Source of the DNA: Nocardia carnea NBRC 14403
Lineage (GTDB): Bacteria > Actinomycetota > Actinomycetes > Mycobacteriales > Mycobacteriaceae
Length of the DNA stretch: 64,000 nucleotides
Reading direction: 5' to 3'
Assembly: GCF_000308515.1 (NCBI RefSeq)
Contig: NZ_BAFV01000057.1
Coordinates: 1-64,000, forward strand
Of the stretch, positions 57,958-64,000 are shown in pieces. Both the position numbers and the translations under genes were made by a program. The notes below the pieces were generated by a model. The model saw only the letters and a program-made list of their open reading frames with translations, searched no databases and was not told the origin of the DNA. Position 1 is the first letter of the stretch. Each line of letters starts with the position of its first letter.

Positions 57958-58205
57958 GCCACCGAAGCTCCATTTCCACGCTCGAGCGAACCGTCCGGCT
58001 TCCGCGGCCCGGTCTGTGACCGGATCTCCGCGAACGCGTCCTCGAACTCACCCTCGTCGATGGCGTCGAACAGCTCCCGGCGTAGCCGTAGCTTCACTCC
58101 CTCTTCCATTGCTGCCCGTACTGCTGCGGCCTTGGTCGTCACCCCGTATACCCGCATCGCCTGCTCGACGATCTCCTCGTCCAGATCAATGACGGTCCTG
58201 GCCAT
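57954..58205 (-). CDS. vapB: VapB-type antitoxin, module 1
   Basis: The 83-aa protein begins MARTVIDLDEEIVEQAMRVY, then GVTTKAAAVRAAMEEGVKLR, the ribbon-helix-helix type-II VapB pattern, followed by an acidic linker (DAIDEGEFEDAFAEI) and a basic tail that should block VapC. It is the first gene of the module and coupled to vapC. A long palindrome (58240-58270) lies 35 bp upstream, matching an autoregulatory operator. Confidence 0.88.
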   Translation of the reverse strand: MARTVIDLDEEIVEQAMRVYGVTTKAAAVRAAMEEGVKLRLRRELFDAIDEGEFEDAFAEIRSQTGPRKPDGSLERGNGASVA

Positions 58206-58239
58206 CGCTCATCCCTCCTCGACCCACCCCGATCACGCA

Positions 58240-58270
58240 CGATATCAATTCTTTCCATCAAATGATATCG
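58240..58270. promoter_or_regulatory. Operator-like palindrome of VapBC module 1
   Basis: CGATATCA (58240-58247) and TGATATCG (58263-58270) are perfect 8-bp arms around a 15-bp AT-rich spacer, in the leader of vapB. Two half-sites of this spacing suit an RHH dimer pair. The rest of the interval to 58430 shows no gene. Confidence 0.6.
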
Positions 58271-58430
58271 CACAGGTGGAGCCGTCCAGGCATACGACGG
58301 CCGAATCGATGGCGAGCTACTTCCTCAGCTTCGGTGATCGGGAGCAGCGCCTGTGAGAGGATGCTGGTTCCTCGCCGCCGCTACGCATCCACGCGAAACT
58401 CCGTCGGACGGCCGCACGGAGGAGCACACG

Positions 58431-59024
58431 ATGAAATGGCTCGACCAGCGGATCCAGCTTCACAACGCTGATGATCAGACCGCAGACTGGATGGCGAAGG
58501 CCCGCACGCCCGAAACCTGCGCACGCATCCGGCGCTGGTCTCGGCTGGAGGCCATCGGCGTCATGGCAGCGCTGGCCGGCCTTGTAGTGCTCGTTACCGC
58601 ACCGATCGCAACGGTGGCGCTGATCATCTGGTTCTATGTCTCCGGCATCGACCGCATCGACGTGTACTGGTTGCTGTGGAGTGTCGCCATCGGGGTGCCG
58701 CTCGTCGGAGGCATCCTCATGACCGTCGGCAGCAGCCGGCGCCGCGCAGCCTGCTTTGCGGACGGGTACGTCTCCACAGGCCGTGTCGACCGAGTGATCG
58801 AGCAGCGGACCGTCGGCGACGACCAGGCCTGGTATGAACTCGGAGTCAGCGCCGTGATGCCTGACGGCGAGGTGCTTCACCGGAAGGTCTACCGGGACGG
58901 TAACGACCCGAGCCGGCGGATCGGAAGGCCCATCCGCTTCCGGCACAACACCCTCGACCCCGACGTCCTACACGACGTCCTGTTCGACGGATGGCCCGCC
59001 CACGCGAAGGATGGCCCGCGATGA
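58431..59024 (+). CDS. Two-helix membrane protein, paralogue of the next gene
   Basis: The 197-aa protein has a cytosolic N-terminus (MKWLDQRIQLHNADDQTADW), two membrane helices (about residues 42-68 and 77-98), and a C-terminal domain with GYVSTGRVDRVIEQ, LHRKVYRDGND and GRPIRFRHNTLDPDVLHDVL FDGWPA. The C-terminal motif (G-x-x-I-x-FRHN-x-LD) recurs in the following gene, so the two are related. AGGAG precedes ATG 58431. They overlap by ATGA. The family is unknown; the domain has a small beta-barrel look similar to DUF3592-type proteins, which is a guess. Confidence 0.75.
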   Translation: MKWLDQRIQLHNADDQTADWMAKARTPETCARIRRWSRLEAIGVMAALAGLVVLVTAPIATVALIIWFYVSGIDRIDVYWLLWSVAIGVPLVGGILMTVGSSRRRAACFADGYVSTGRVDRVIEQRTVGDDQAWYELGVSAVMPDGEVLHRKVYRDGNDPSRRIGRPIRFRHNTLDPDVLHDVLFDGWPAHAKDGPR

Positions 59025-59725
59025 GCCACAGTCACCCTGACAAGCGGTCGGTCGAGGCGCGGTTCGCCGAGGGGCACCTCGCCGCCGGCGTGATCGACGA
59101 CGCGATCGAGGATGCTCCCGGCGAGGTCCAGGGGCCCGATACGCTCATCATCAGCGCCCAGGTGCCGGGGCACGGGATCCTCCACCGCGAGATCACCTGT
59201 CCGCTGTCGATGCCCGGAAGCGGTCGCCGACTCGTCGGACAGACCATCGGGTTCCGCCACAACAGGCTCGACTCCGACGACCCGGACGACGTACTCGTCG
59301 TCCGGTGGCCCGCCGAGGTCAGCAGAGCGCTGGAACCATTCCGTCCTCATGGCCCCGGAGCGCTGCGAGCACGAGCGTGGAGATTCCTGGCTGGGTGCAG
59401 TGCGGCGGTAGCGGTGGGCGGGATCCTGCTGACCGTCGTGATACTCATCGGCGTGGTGTTCACTGCCGGCGAGCTGTTCACCGACCTTCCCGCATGGTTC
59501 CGGCCCGGCGTCGCGCTGACGGCGACTGTGGGCACGGCAGTGCTGGGGGTGTTCGCGTTCACCGTCTGCGAGTCCCGTATGCGAAAGCACACGCGGCCTT
59601 CGTCTGCACCGGCGTGGATACGCGCACTTGTGCGGTGCGATTGTGGCCGCGCGTGGCTTTCATCCCGACACCGCAGCCGAGCATATCGAACACGCACGTC
59701 ATCTGGCCCCGGCGATGCCTGGTGA
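59021..59725 (+). CDS. Membrane protein with shared FRHN domain and a foreign C-terminus
   Basis: The 234-aa frame starts by ATGA overlap with the previous gene. Residues 1-100 hold the domain shared with its neighbour (GHLAAGVIDDAIED, LHREITC, GQTIGFRHNRLDSDDPDDVL), here placed before two membrane helices (about 125-150 and 158-183). From about residue 190 the translation becomes Arg/Ser-rich (RTRTSSGPGDAW) and is an out-of-frame reading of a TPR-regulator fragment that begins near 59592 on the same strand. The natural C-terminus therefore seems to have been lost at a recombination junction. Confidence 0.7.
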   Translation: MSHSHPDKRSVEARFAEGHLAAGVIDDAIEDAPGEVQGPDTLIISAQVPGHGILHREITCPLSMPGSGRRLVGQTIGFRHNRLDSDDPDDVLVVRWPAEVSRALEPFRPHGPGALRARAWRFLAGCSAAVAVGGILLTVVILIGVVFTAGELFTDLPAWFRPGVALTATVGTAVLGVFAFTVCESRMRKHTRPSSAPAWIRALVRCDCGRAWLSSRHRSRAYRTRTSSGPGDAW

Positions 59726-59930
59726 ATCCGACTTGTACGGCACTCTTTTCGGCCCCGCGAACGTAGGTATTCACTCAGTGGCCATGGCACTAGAAGCCGG
59801 TAATCCTGATAAAGCTGCGCGAGAAGACTCAGCCCTCTTCCTGCCCAAGAAGATTGCACCGCCACGGGCAGGTCACCACTGGCAGGACGTAAGCCGTGCG
59901 TGGCTGATGATCGGCAAACCGGATCAGGCG
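59592..59930 (+). pseudogene. C-terminal TPR fragment of an XRE-type regulator
   Basis: The frame reads LHRRGYAHLCGAIVAARGFH, EHIEHARHLAPAMPGESDLY, GTLFGPANVGIHSVAMALEA, GNPDKAARE and HHWQDVSRAWLMIGKPDQA, the familiar C-terminal helical repeats of nocardial/streptomycete helix-turn-helix regulators. The DNA-binding part and the natural end are missing and there is no start signal, so it is a relic. Its left edge overlaps the previous gene out of frame; after KPDQA (59930) similarity stops. Confidence 0.7.
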
Positions 59931-59950
59931 AGGACAGGGGCTGACAGAGA

Positions 59951-59987
59951 TTCGGCACCTGGGCGACGGTTGTGCCCAGGTGCCGAA
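59951..59987 (-). terminator. Strong terminator hairpin (14-bp perfect stem)
   Basis: TTCGGCACCTGGGC (59951-59964), a nine-base loop, and GCCCAGGTGCCGAA (59974-59987) pair perfectly. It lies 17 bp past the stop of the leftward DUF1684-SnoaL gene. It has no T-run. Confidence 0.75.
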
Positions 59988-60004
59988 GATCGCGCAGCGT
60001 CGGA

Positions 60005-61234
60005 TCAGCTCGCGCTGCCTTCGTTGGGCGGCGTCATGTTCGCGTACTCCTCGATGCGGTCGATGAGACCGTCCTGGAAACCGAAGTACATCGCCACGGG
60101 CAACTCGGTGCCGGCCCCGCCGGGCATGTCGACATGCAGCACGTGCTGCTGGAGCACCTCGTCGGACTTCTGGAACTGGCGGGTGATCTCGTACCGCAAC
60201 GCGACGACACCCCCGCCGCTCGACATCTGCGCGAGCTGCTCGAGGTTCTCCGCGATCGTCTGCTCGCCCTTGCCGTCGTTGTGCCAGACAGTGGCCGTGT
60301 CCGTGCACATCGCTCGCATGCTCGCGAAGTCGAAGTGCTCCAGATGCCGCAGGTACTGGACCGCCTTCTCGCTCAATTCCGGTTCCATGATTTCGTCCTG
60401 TCCTCTATCGTCGGGCTCTGTCACCGTGCTCGGGCTCGTTCCGTCGAGAACGAGTGCACGTTCTCCGGCGTCGACGACGACCGGAAGATGGTTCGCTTCA
60501 AGCGGGATCGGGCACGGAAACGCCGTGGAGAACACATGGTGGGGCAGGGTCACCTTGTTGAAGTCGACCCGCAGGTTGGTGCCCTCGTCCGGGGGGAGGA
60601 TCAGCCATCGACCGATCTCGGGTGTGTCGGTGCCGCTGCCGGGATCGGTGAAGACCGCCAGACGCAGGCCCGGGACGGTTTCCAGCACCACCAGGGTGTA
60701 CTCCTGGCCGCCGAGCTCGACGACCAGGTCTCCCGGGGCGGAGACGGTCTCCTTGCTCCGAGGGCTGGTCAGACGCCCTACTTCGACGGTACGTCCTGGC
60801 GCCGGCCGGTACTCGGCGTCGACGACCCAGTTCGGATCGTAGGGATAGCTCGCGATATCGCGCAGCCTCGTGAGAACAGGTGCGGAAGGGTCCCAGACGA
60901 CCATGCCGTAGGTTCCGCCCCGTCCCTGTACGAAACATACCCGCCCGTCAGCAAGCTCCACCTGGCTTCCGGATTCGACTTCCACCGCACCTGTCACCGG
61001 CCGTCCGCCGATCGACGCTCCGTCCGCGGCAGTGACGGTGAGGGTCAAGACCCCCGAGGCACTCACCTCCCACCGACCGGGCAAACCCGGCACCCCCGGT
61101 TCGGGATGCGAGACCATGGCCAGCTGGACGGTGCCCGCCTTGCCGCCCGGGCCGGCAACCTCCTCCCAACGGTTCTTCCGCCAGGTCGCGTACTCCACCG
61201 GCACACCCGGGTGGCCGGAGTCCTCAGTAGACAT
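60005..61234 (-). CDS. DUF1684-SnoaL fusion protein
   Basis: The 409-aa protein joins a DUF1684 domain (about 15-285; YATWRKNRWEEVAGPGGKAG, YPYDPNWVVDAEYRPAPGRT, LVVELGGQEYTLVVLE, the terminal block DFNKVTLPHHVFSTAFPCPI PLEANHLP) to a SnoaL/NTF2-like domain (about 296-409; EHFDFASMRAMCTDTATVWH NDGKGEQTI and YFGFQDGLIDRIEEYANM). Normally these are separate proteins; the linker contains DIMEPELSEK-like text (DEIMEPELSEKAVQYL) that looks like the former SnoaL start. GGAGGATCT precedes ATG 61234. It is divergent from an XRE-cupin regulator. The small fold of SnoaL can isomerise or hydrolyse; no substrate is evident. Confidence 0.8.
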   Translation of the reverse strand: MSTEDSGHPGVPVEYATWRKNRWEEVAGPGGKAGTVQLAMVSHPEPGVPGLPGRWEVSASGVLTLTVTAADGASIGGRPVTGAVEVESGSQVELADGRVCFVQGRGGTYGMVVWDPSAPVLTRLRDIASYPYDPNWVVDAEYRPAPGRTVEVGRLTSPRSKETVSAPGDLVVELGGQEYTLVVLETVPGLRLAVFTDPGSGTDTPEIGRWLILPPDEGTNLRVDFNKVTLPHHVFSTAFPCPIPLEANHLPVVVDAGERALVLDGTSPSTVTEPDDRGQDEIMEPELSEKAVQYLRHLEHFDFASMRAMCTDTATVWHNDGKGEQTIAENLEQLAQMSSGGGVVALRYEITRQFQKSDEVLQQHVLHVDMPGGAGTELPVAMYFGFQDGLIDRIEEYANMTPPNEGSAS

Positions 61235-61318
61235 AGATCCTCCTGTTCCGGTCGACGCCCGAAACGAGCGCCCTTCAGGTGCCACACTGCAACGGCAGCA
61301 CAAATCCTTGCAAACACT

Positions 61319-61335
61319 TTTGCCGCTCTGGCAAA
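61319..61335. promoter_or_regulatory. Palindrome TTTGCC-N5-GGCAAA before the XRE-cupin gene
   Basis: Perfect 6-bp arms, 9 bp upstream of the regulator ATG; a related TTGCAAACACTTTTGC stretch overlaps its left side. Probable operator of the divergent regulator. Confidence 0.65.
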
Positions 61336-61344
61336 CTGGCTGCC

Positions 61345-61935
61345 ATGGACACCGAGAAGGGCGAGGGCCTCGACGCCGTCGGACCCCGGCTGCGCCACCT
61401 GCGCCGAGAACGTGAGACCACGCTGGCCGAGATGTCGACCGCTACCGGCATCTCCATCAGCACGCTGTCCCGGCTGGAGTCCGGCTCTCGGCGGCCGACC
61501 TTGGAACAGCTACTACCGCTGGCCAGAGCGCACGGCGTCACGCTCGACGAACTGGTCGATGCTCCAGCCACCGGTGACCCACGTGTTCACCTGCGCCCTA
61601 TCCACGGCAAGGGAGGGCAGACGGTCCTGCCGTTGACCCGGCGCCCCGGCGGTATCCAGGCCTACAAGTTCATCCTCCCCGGAAGCCGCGGCTCGGATCA
61701 GCCCGTCCTCCAGACCCACGAGGGGTACGAATGGGCTTACGTCCTCAACGGACAGTTACGGCTCGTGCTCGGTGAACGCGATATGGTCCTCTCGCCCGGT
61801 GAAGCCGCCGAGTTAGACACCCGCACACCACACTGGTTCGGCGCCGCAACCACCCGGCCCGTGGAGTACCTCTGCCTCATCGGTCGGCAGGGCGAGCGCG
61901 CACATGTCCGCGTCCGCACCACTCCCAGGCAGTGA
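61345..61935 (+). CDS. XRE-family regulator with C-terminal cupin domain
   Basis: The 196-aa protein has an N-terminal helix-turn-helix (LRHLRRERETTLAEMSTATG, ISISTLSRLESGSRRPTLEQ) and a C-terminal cupin (LQTHEGYEWAYVLNGQLRLV, LGERDMVLSPGEAAELDTRT PHWFGA) with a metal-type His/Glu set. Such regulators sense small ligands and repress neighbouring catabolic genes. It is divergent from the DUF1684-SnoaL gene, and the palindrome at 61319-61335 is a likely site. ATG 61345 is used. Confidence 0.88.
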   Translation: MDTEKGEGLDAVGPRLRHLRRERETTLAEMSTATGISISTLSRLESGSRRPTLEQLLPLARAHGVTLDELVDAPATGDPRVHLRPIHGKGGQTVLPLTRRPGGIQAYKFILPGSRGSDQPVLQTHEGYEWAYVLNGQLRLVLGERDMVLSPGEAAELDTRTPHWFGAATTRPVEYLCLIGRQGERAHVRVRTTPRQ

Positions 61936-61968
61936 ACGAGCCCTCCGGCCAGGCGACCGCGGCCGGCA

Positions 61969-62060
61969 CGCGCCGATCCGGAGTTCGGCTACCGCTTCTC
62001 GGCCGAGGACGCCAACGAACTCTGGCTCACCGACATCACCGAACAATGGCCGCGCCCGTC
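61969..62060 (+). mobile_element. Probable scrap of an IS3-family transposase (OrfB)
   Basis: One frame reads ADPEFGYRFSAEDANELWLT DITEQWPRP. DPEFGYRF and ANELWLTDITE resemble two motifs of actinobacterial IS3-type OrfB transposases (the region before and at the DDE catalytic start), here fused with the intervening part deleted. There is no start, no inverted repeat was found, and the interval 61936-62200 otherwise lacks a gene. Confidence 0.45.
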
Positions 62061-62200
62061 AGCCCGGCGGCCAACCCCAGCTGACACCTCATCGCGCATC
62101 GGTCCCCACCGGACCACTCTGGATCAGACGATCACAAATCTCTGACCTGGACTTCTATACATTAAACCGGAACTCGACCACGTTCCGCCGCCAACCAACG

Positions 62201-62614
62201 TCACGGCGAAGGCGCGATGTATTCACACTGCAGGTCGGACACCTTCGCGATGTGCTCGAAGTCGTGGTCCGCGGCAAGCACGGTCGCATCGTTCACGATG
62301 GCATAGCCGGCGATAAGGATGTCGTGCGAGCCGGCCGCCCGGACAAGCCCCTCGTTCCACAGCGCTGCCTGGAGATCGAGCACCAGCGATTCATCGGGTG
62401 CATGCTCGAGCGGGAATCCGAGCGAGATCTGCTCTCGGTAGTTCGTATGTTCTTCGGGTGTCCGGGCGCTGTGGCAGAACTCGAGCACCTGCGGCGGGCA
62501 GGTGACGAAAAGGTCGGCCGGTGCTCGCTCGATGCGCCGCAGCCGCGCAGTGATCCCCGGGTCTCCAGTGGCCAGCCTTGCCCACACCGAGTTGTCGACC
62601 AGGTAGTCGGTCAC
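62201..62614 (-). CDS. vapC: PIN-domain ribonuclease toxin (VapC), module 2
   Basis: The 137-aa PIN protein has the catalytic acidic set: Asp in DYLVDNSVWAR, Glu in PPQVLEFCHSAR, Asp in GSHDILIAGYAI and Asp in LAADHDFEHIA. It is not closely similar to module 1. GTG 62614 overlaps the antitoxin stop by GTGA. Confidence 0.92.
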   Translation of the reverse strand: MTDYLVDNSVWARLATGDPGITARLRRIERAPADLFVTCPPQVLEFCHSARTPEEHTNYREQISLGFPLEHAPDESLVLDLQAALWNEGLVRAAGSHDILIAGYAIVNDATVLAADHDFEHIAKVSDLQCEYIAPSP

Positions 62615-62829
62615 GCGGACTGCGACTCGTCCGGAGAGACCACCGGCGCGCCGAGTTCGTTCTCGAGGTCGGTCAGTCCCGCGATGCCGCGGATCATCGC
62701 GCCTTTCTGCTTCGAGGCGATGAGCCGGCGCAACGCAAGGTCTAGCACAGCTCGGTTCGATCGCTCGCCCGTAAGCTCCCTGGCACGCTCGATGAGCTGC
62801 GGATCCAGGTCGACGCTGGTGACTGTCAT
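62611..62829 (-). CDS. vapB: VapB-type antitoxin, module 2
   Basis: The 72-aa protein has MTVTSVDLDPQLIERARELT, then GERSNRAVLDLALRRLIASK, the ribbon-helix-helix VapB pattern, and a C-terminal tail with GIAGLTDLENELGAPV that should contact the toxin. It starts after GAGGGGGTTGTT and lies just right of a 27-bp AT-rich palindrome, the probable autoregulatory operator. Confidence 0.88.
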   Translation of the reverse strand: MTVTSVDLDPQLIERARELTGERSNRAVLDLALRRLIASKQKGAMIRGIAGLTDLENELGAPVVSPDESQSA

Positions 62830-62843
62830 AACAACCCCCTCCT

Positions 62844-62870
62844 CTGGTTATATAGCTGATTATATACCAG
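62844..62870. promoter_or_regulatory. Operator-like palindrome of VapBC module 2
   Basis: CTGGT-TATATA-N5-TATATA-CCAG is a 27-bp near-perfect palindrome (one offset base) 15 bp upstream of vapB. Its TATATA cores stand out from the GC-rich background. Confidence 0.7.
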
Positions 62871-63088
62871 ACTGAGGATACCGACTACGACCAAAGGAAT
62901 CGATACAGCGAGCAGCGCGGTCGCCACCGCGCCGCAGGAACCGAGCCGGAGCAGAACGAGCCATCCGGGCACCACGCCCGCCGTCGACCGACCACATCAG
63001 GAACGCGTACCGCCAGATGTTGCGGGACGTGACGTTCATGACGGTGGCGCAGGCGCCGTCGGGGCTGTCGATCCCAGCGGGAATGCGC

Positions 63089-63469
63089 TCAAGCGCCGCG
63101 GACGAAGGTCGAGCAGTCCGGACATTCATCGAGGTATCTGTGGCGACACTCGACGGTGTGCTGCAAGAAGGTGATTGCCCGCTGTCTGTGGACGACTTCA
63201 TTTTCGAGTGCTGCGATCTTCGCCTTCACAACGGCCTGTGCCGCCGACTTCGTCGGTGACATCGCGGCAGCGACCTCGGGCAATGAGAGCCCGACGCGTC
63301 GCAGTTTCAGCACGGTATGTGCCTGTTCCAGCGCACTGTCGTCATAGATGCGGTAGCCGTTGCCATCGCGACGCACGGTGAGGGCGCCAACGTCTTCCCA
63401 GTGCCGCAGCACGTGAGCCTCAACGCCGAGCTCTGCCGCTACTTCCCCGATCTTCATCACCACACGCAT
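63089..63469 (-). CDS. MerR-family transcriptional regulator
   Basis: The 126-aa protein has the N-terminal MerR winged helix (MKIGEVAAELGVEAHVLRHW, EDVGALTVRRDGNGYRIYDD, then LKLRRVGLSLPEVAAAM) and a long dimerisation helix, ending with a Cys-rich tail (VECRHRYLDECPDCSTF) that could bind a metal or sense redox state. ATG 63469 (MRVVMKIG) has AAGG upstream; ATG 63457 is the alternative. It is divergent from an NmrA-like gene by 39 bp. The spacer contains GACCTGAAC, identical to one arm of the palindrome at 39903. Confidence 0.88.
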   Translation of the reverse strand: MRVVMKIGEVAAELGVEAHVLRHWEDVGALTVRRDGNGYRIYDDSALEQAHTVLKLRRVGLSLPEVAAAMSPTKSAAQAVVKAKIAALENEVVHRQRAITFLQHTVECRHRYLDECPDCSTFVRGA

Positions 63470-63483
63470 CTTGCCTTCATGTC

Positions 63484-63492
63484 GACCTGAAC
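63484..63492 (+). promoter_or_regulatory. GACCTGAAC half-site in the MerR/NmrA spacer
   Basis: The 9-mer is identical to the left arm of the perfect palindrome at 39903-39924 upstream of another NmrA-like gene. The matching right arm is not present here. Confidence 0.35.
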
Positions 63493-63508
63493 CCATAGCG
63501 TCACGATC

Positions 63509-64000
63509 ATGCCTGATACCACCAACCCCACGAGTTCCCCGTACCGTCCATCGATCCTGGTCACCGGCGCGACTGGCAACCTCGGCCGAGAGATCGTCGA
63601 CCGCCTCCCAGTCCACGGCGCGCGCATACGATGCCTTGTGCGCGATCAGGGTGGCCCGCGACCAGGAGTCGAGTGGGTGGTCGGCGACCTCACAGACCCC
63701 GGTGCCGTGCGCGAGGCGCTCGTGGGCATCGACGCAGTCTTTCTGATCTGGCCGCTGCTCGATTCGGCCGCTGCCCACGACCTGATCGGAGAACTCACCA
63801 CGGCGGCGCCGCGTGTCGTCTACCTGTCCTCTACCGCGATAGACGACGAAGCCGCTCGTCAGAGTGATCCCATCGTTCAAGTGCACGCGGACATGGAAGC
63901 CCTGCTTCATGAGGCCGGTTTGCGACCCGTAGTGCTGCGAAGCGACACGCTGGCTTCCAACACCCGCGGTTGGGTGAAACAGGTGCGGGCGGGCGATGTC
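63509..64000 (+). CDS. NmrA/SDR-type NAD(P)-binding protein (3' end beyond window)
   Basis: An open frame runs from ATG 63509 to the window edge without a stop (164 codons). It begins MPDTTNPTSSPYRPSILVTG, with ATGNLGRE completing the Rossmann nucleotide loop, then RIRCLVRDQGG, VEWVVGDLTDPGAVREALVG and VVYLSSTAIDDEAA. This is the NmrA/atypical-SDR pattern seen also at 39067-39873, of about 270 residues in full. It is divergent from a MerR regulator and probably activated by it. Confidence 0.85.
   Translation, partial: MPDTTNPTSSPYRPSILVTGATGNLGREIVDRLPVHGARIRCLVRDQGGPRPGVEWVVGDLTDPGAVREALVGIDAVFLIWPLLDSAAAHDLIGELTTAAPRVVYLSSTAIDDEAARQSDPIVQVHADMEALLHEAGLRPVVLRSDTLASNTRGWVKQVRAGDV

Noticed and set aside
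62860..63201. 113-codon minus-strand frame left of the MerR gene
   Set aside because: Its start overlaps the MerR coding sequence and its composition is shadow-like. Its middle segment looks protein-like but has no recognisable family.
1..64000. CRISPR arrays, tRNA, rRNA and prophage genes
   Set aside because: Looked for and not seen. No regularly spaced repeats, tRNA-like cloverleaf ends, integrase or phage structural genes were recognised.

Overview
The window is high-GC actinobacterial DNA from a mycolic-acid-producing lineage, most likely Nocardia or a close relative. The evidence is a combination of mycothiol synthesis (mshB), coenzyme F420 synthesis (fbiC), phosphatidylinositol-mannoside synthesis (pimE with lpqW), glucosylglycerate/methylglucose-lipopolysaccharide priming (gpgS), the succinylase DAP pathway and frequent GTG/TTG starts with 4-base stop/start overlaps. 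No rRNA, tRNA, CRISPR array or replication origin was seen.

Positions 1-37,600 are mainly a conserved core block. Its gene order matches, in reverse, what I recall of the Mycobacterium tuberculosis segment from about Rv1155/Rv1157c to Rv1208: gpgS-folP2-LOG-dapE/dapD, fadD36, pruB-pruA, dapC-fdxC, fbiC, the Rv1157c-like secreted protein, pimE/phhB, typA, lpqW-mshB, the Rv1171-like membrane protein and an Rv1155-like flavin/deazaflavin protein. Accessory insertions include a MazEF-type module, a TetR/MpaB-type oxygenase pair, a period-3 serine repeat protein, a tandemly duplicated unknown protein, a frameshifted DUF1906 gene, a MarR/MFS pair and TerD. An AAA/VWA chaperone-like pair closes the block. 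Several gaps carry related copies of an intergenic repeat, one of which lacks exactly the hairpin present in another.

Positions 37,800-47,500 carry redox enzymes (nitronate monooxygenase, NmrA-like, LLM flavin/F420 oxidoreductase, aldo/keto reductase with its TetR regulator and a clear double operator), a Ser/Thr kinase with a membrane tail, a YhhN protein and an AmpG-like permease.

Positions 47,600-54,540 hold the most interesting unit. Two divergent operons meet in a 215-bp spacer with two near-identical iron-regulator (IdeR/DtxR-type) boxes. One encodes two related GATase1/ThuA-like proteins; the other a complete peptide/nickel/opine-type ABC importer with a permease-ATPase fusion. The layout suggests iron-repressed import and processing of a metal chelate, with no siderophore synthesis gene in sight.

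Positions 54,700-64,000 are a patchwork: a small secreted protein, SDR plus TetR, a PASTA-like lipoprotein, two VapBC modules with operator-like palindromes, a pair of related membrane proteins whose second member runs into the remains of a TPR regulator, a DUF1684-SnoaL fusion divergent from an XRE-cupin regulator, a probable IS3 transposase scrap, and a MerR regulator divergent from an NmrA-like gene cut by the window end. Gene remnants and toxin-antitoxin modules point to repeated insertion and decay here.
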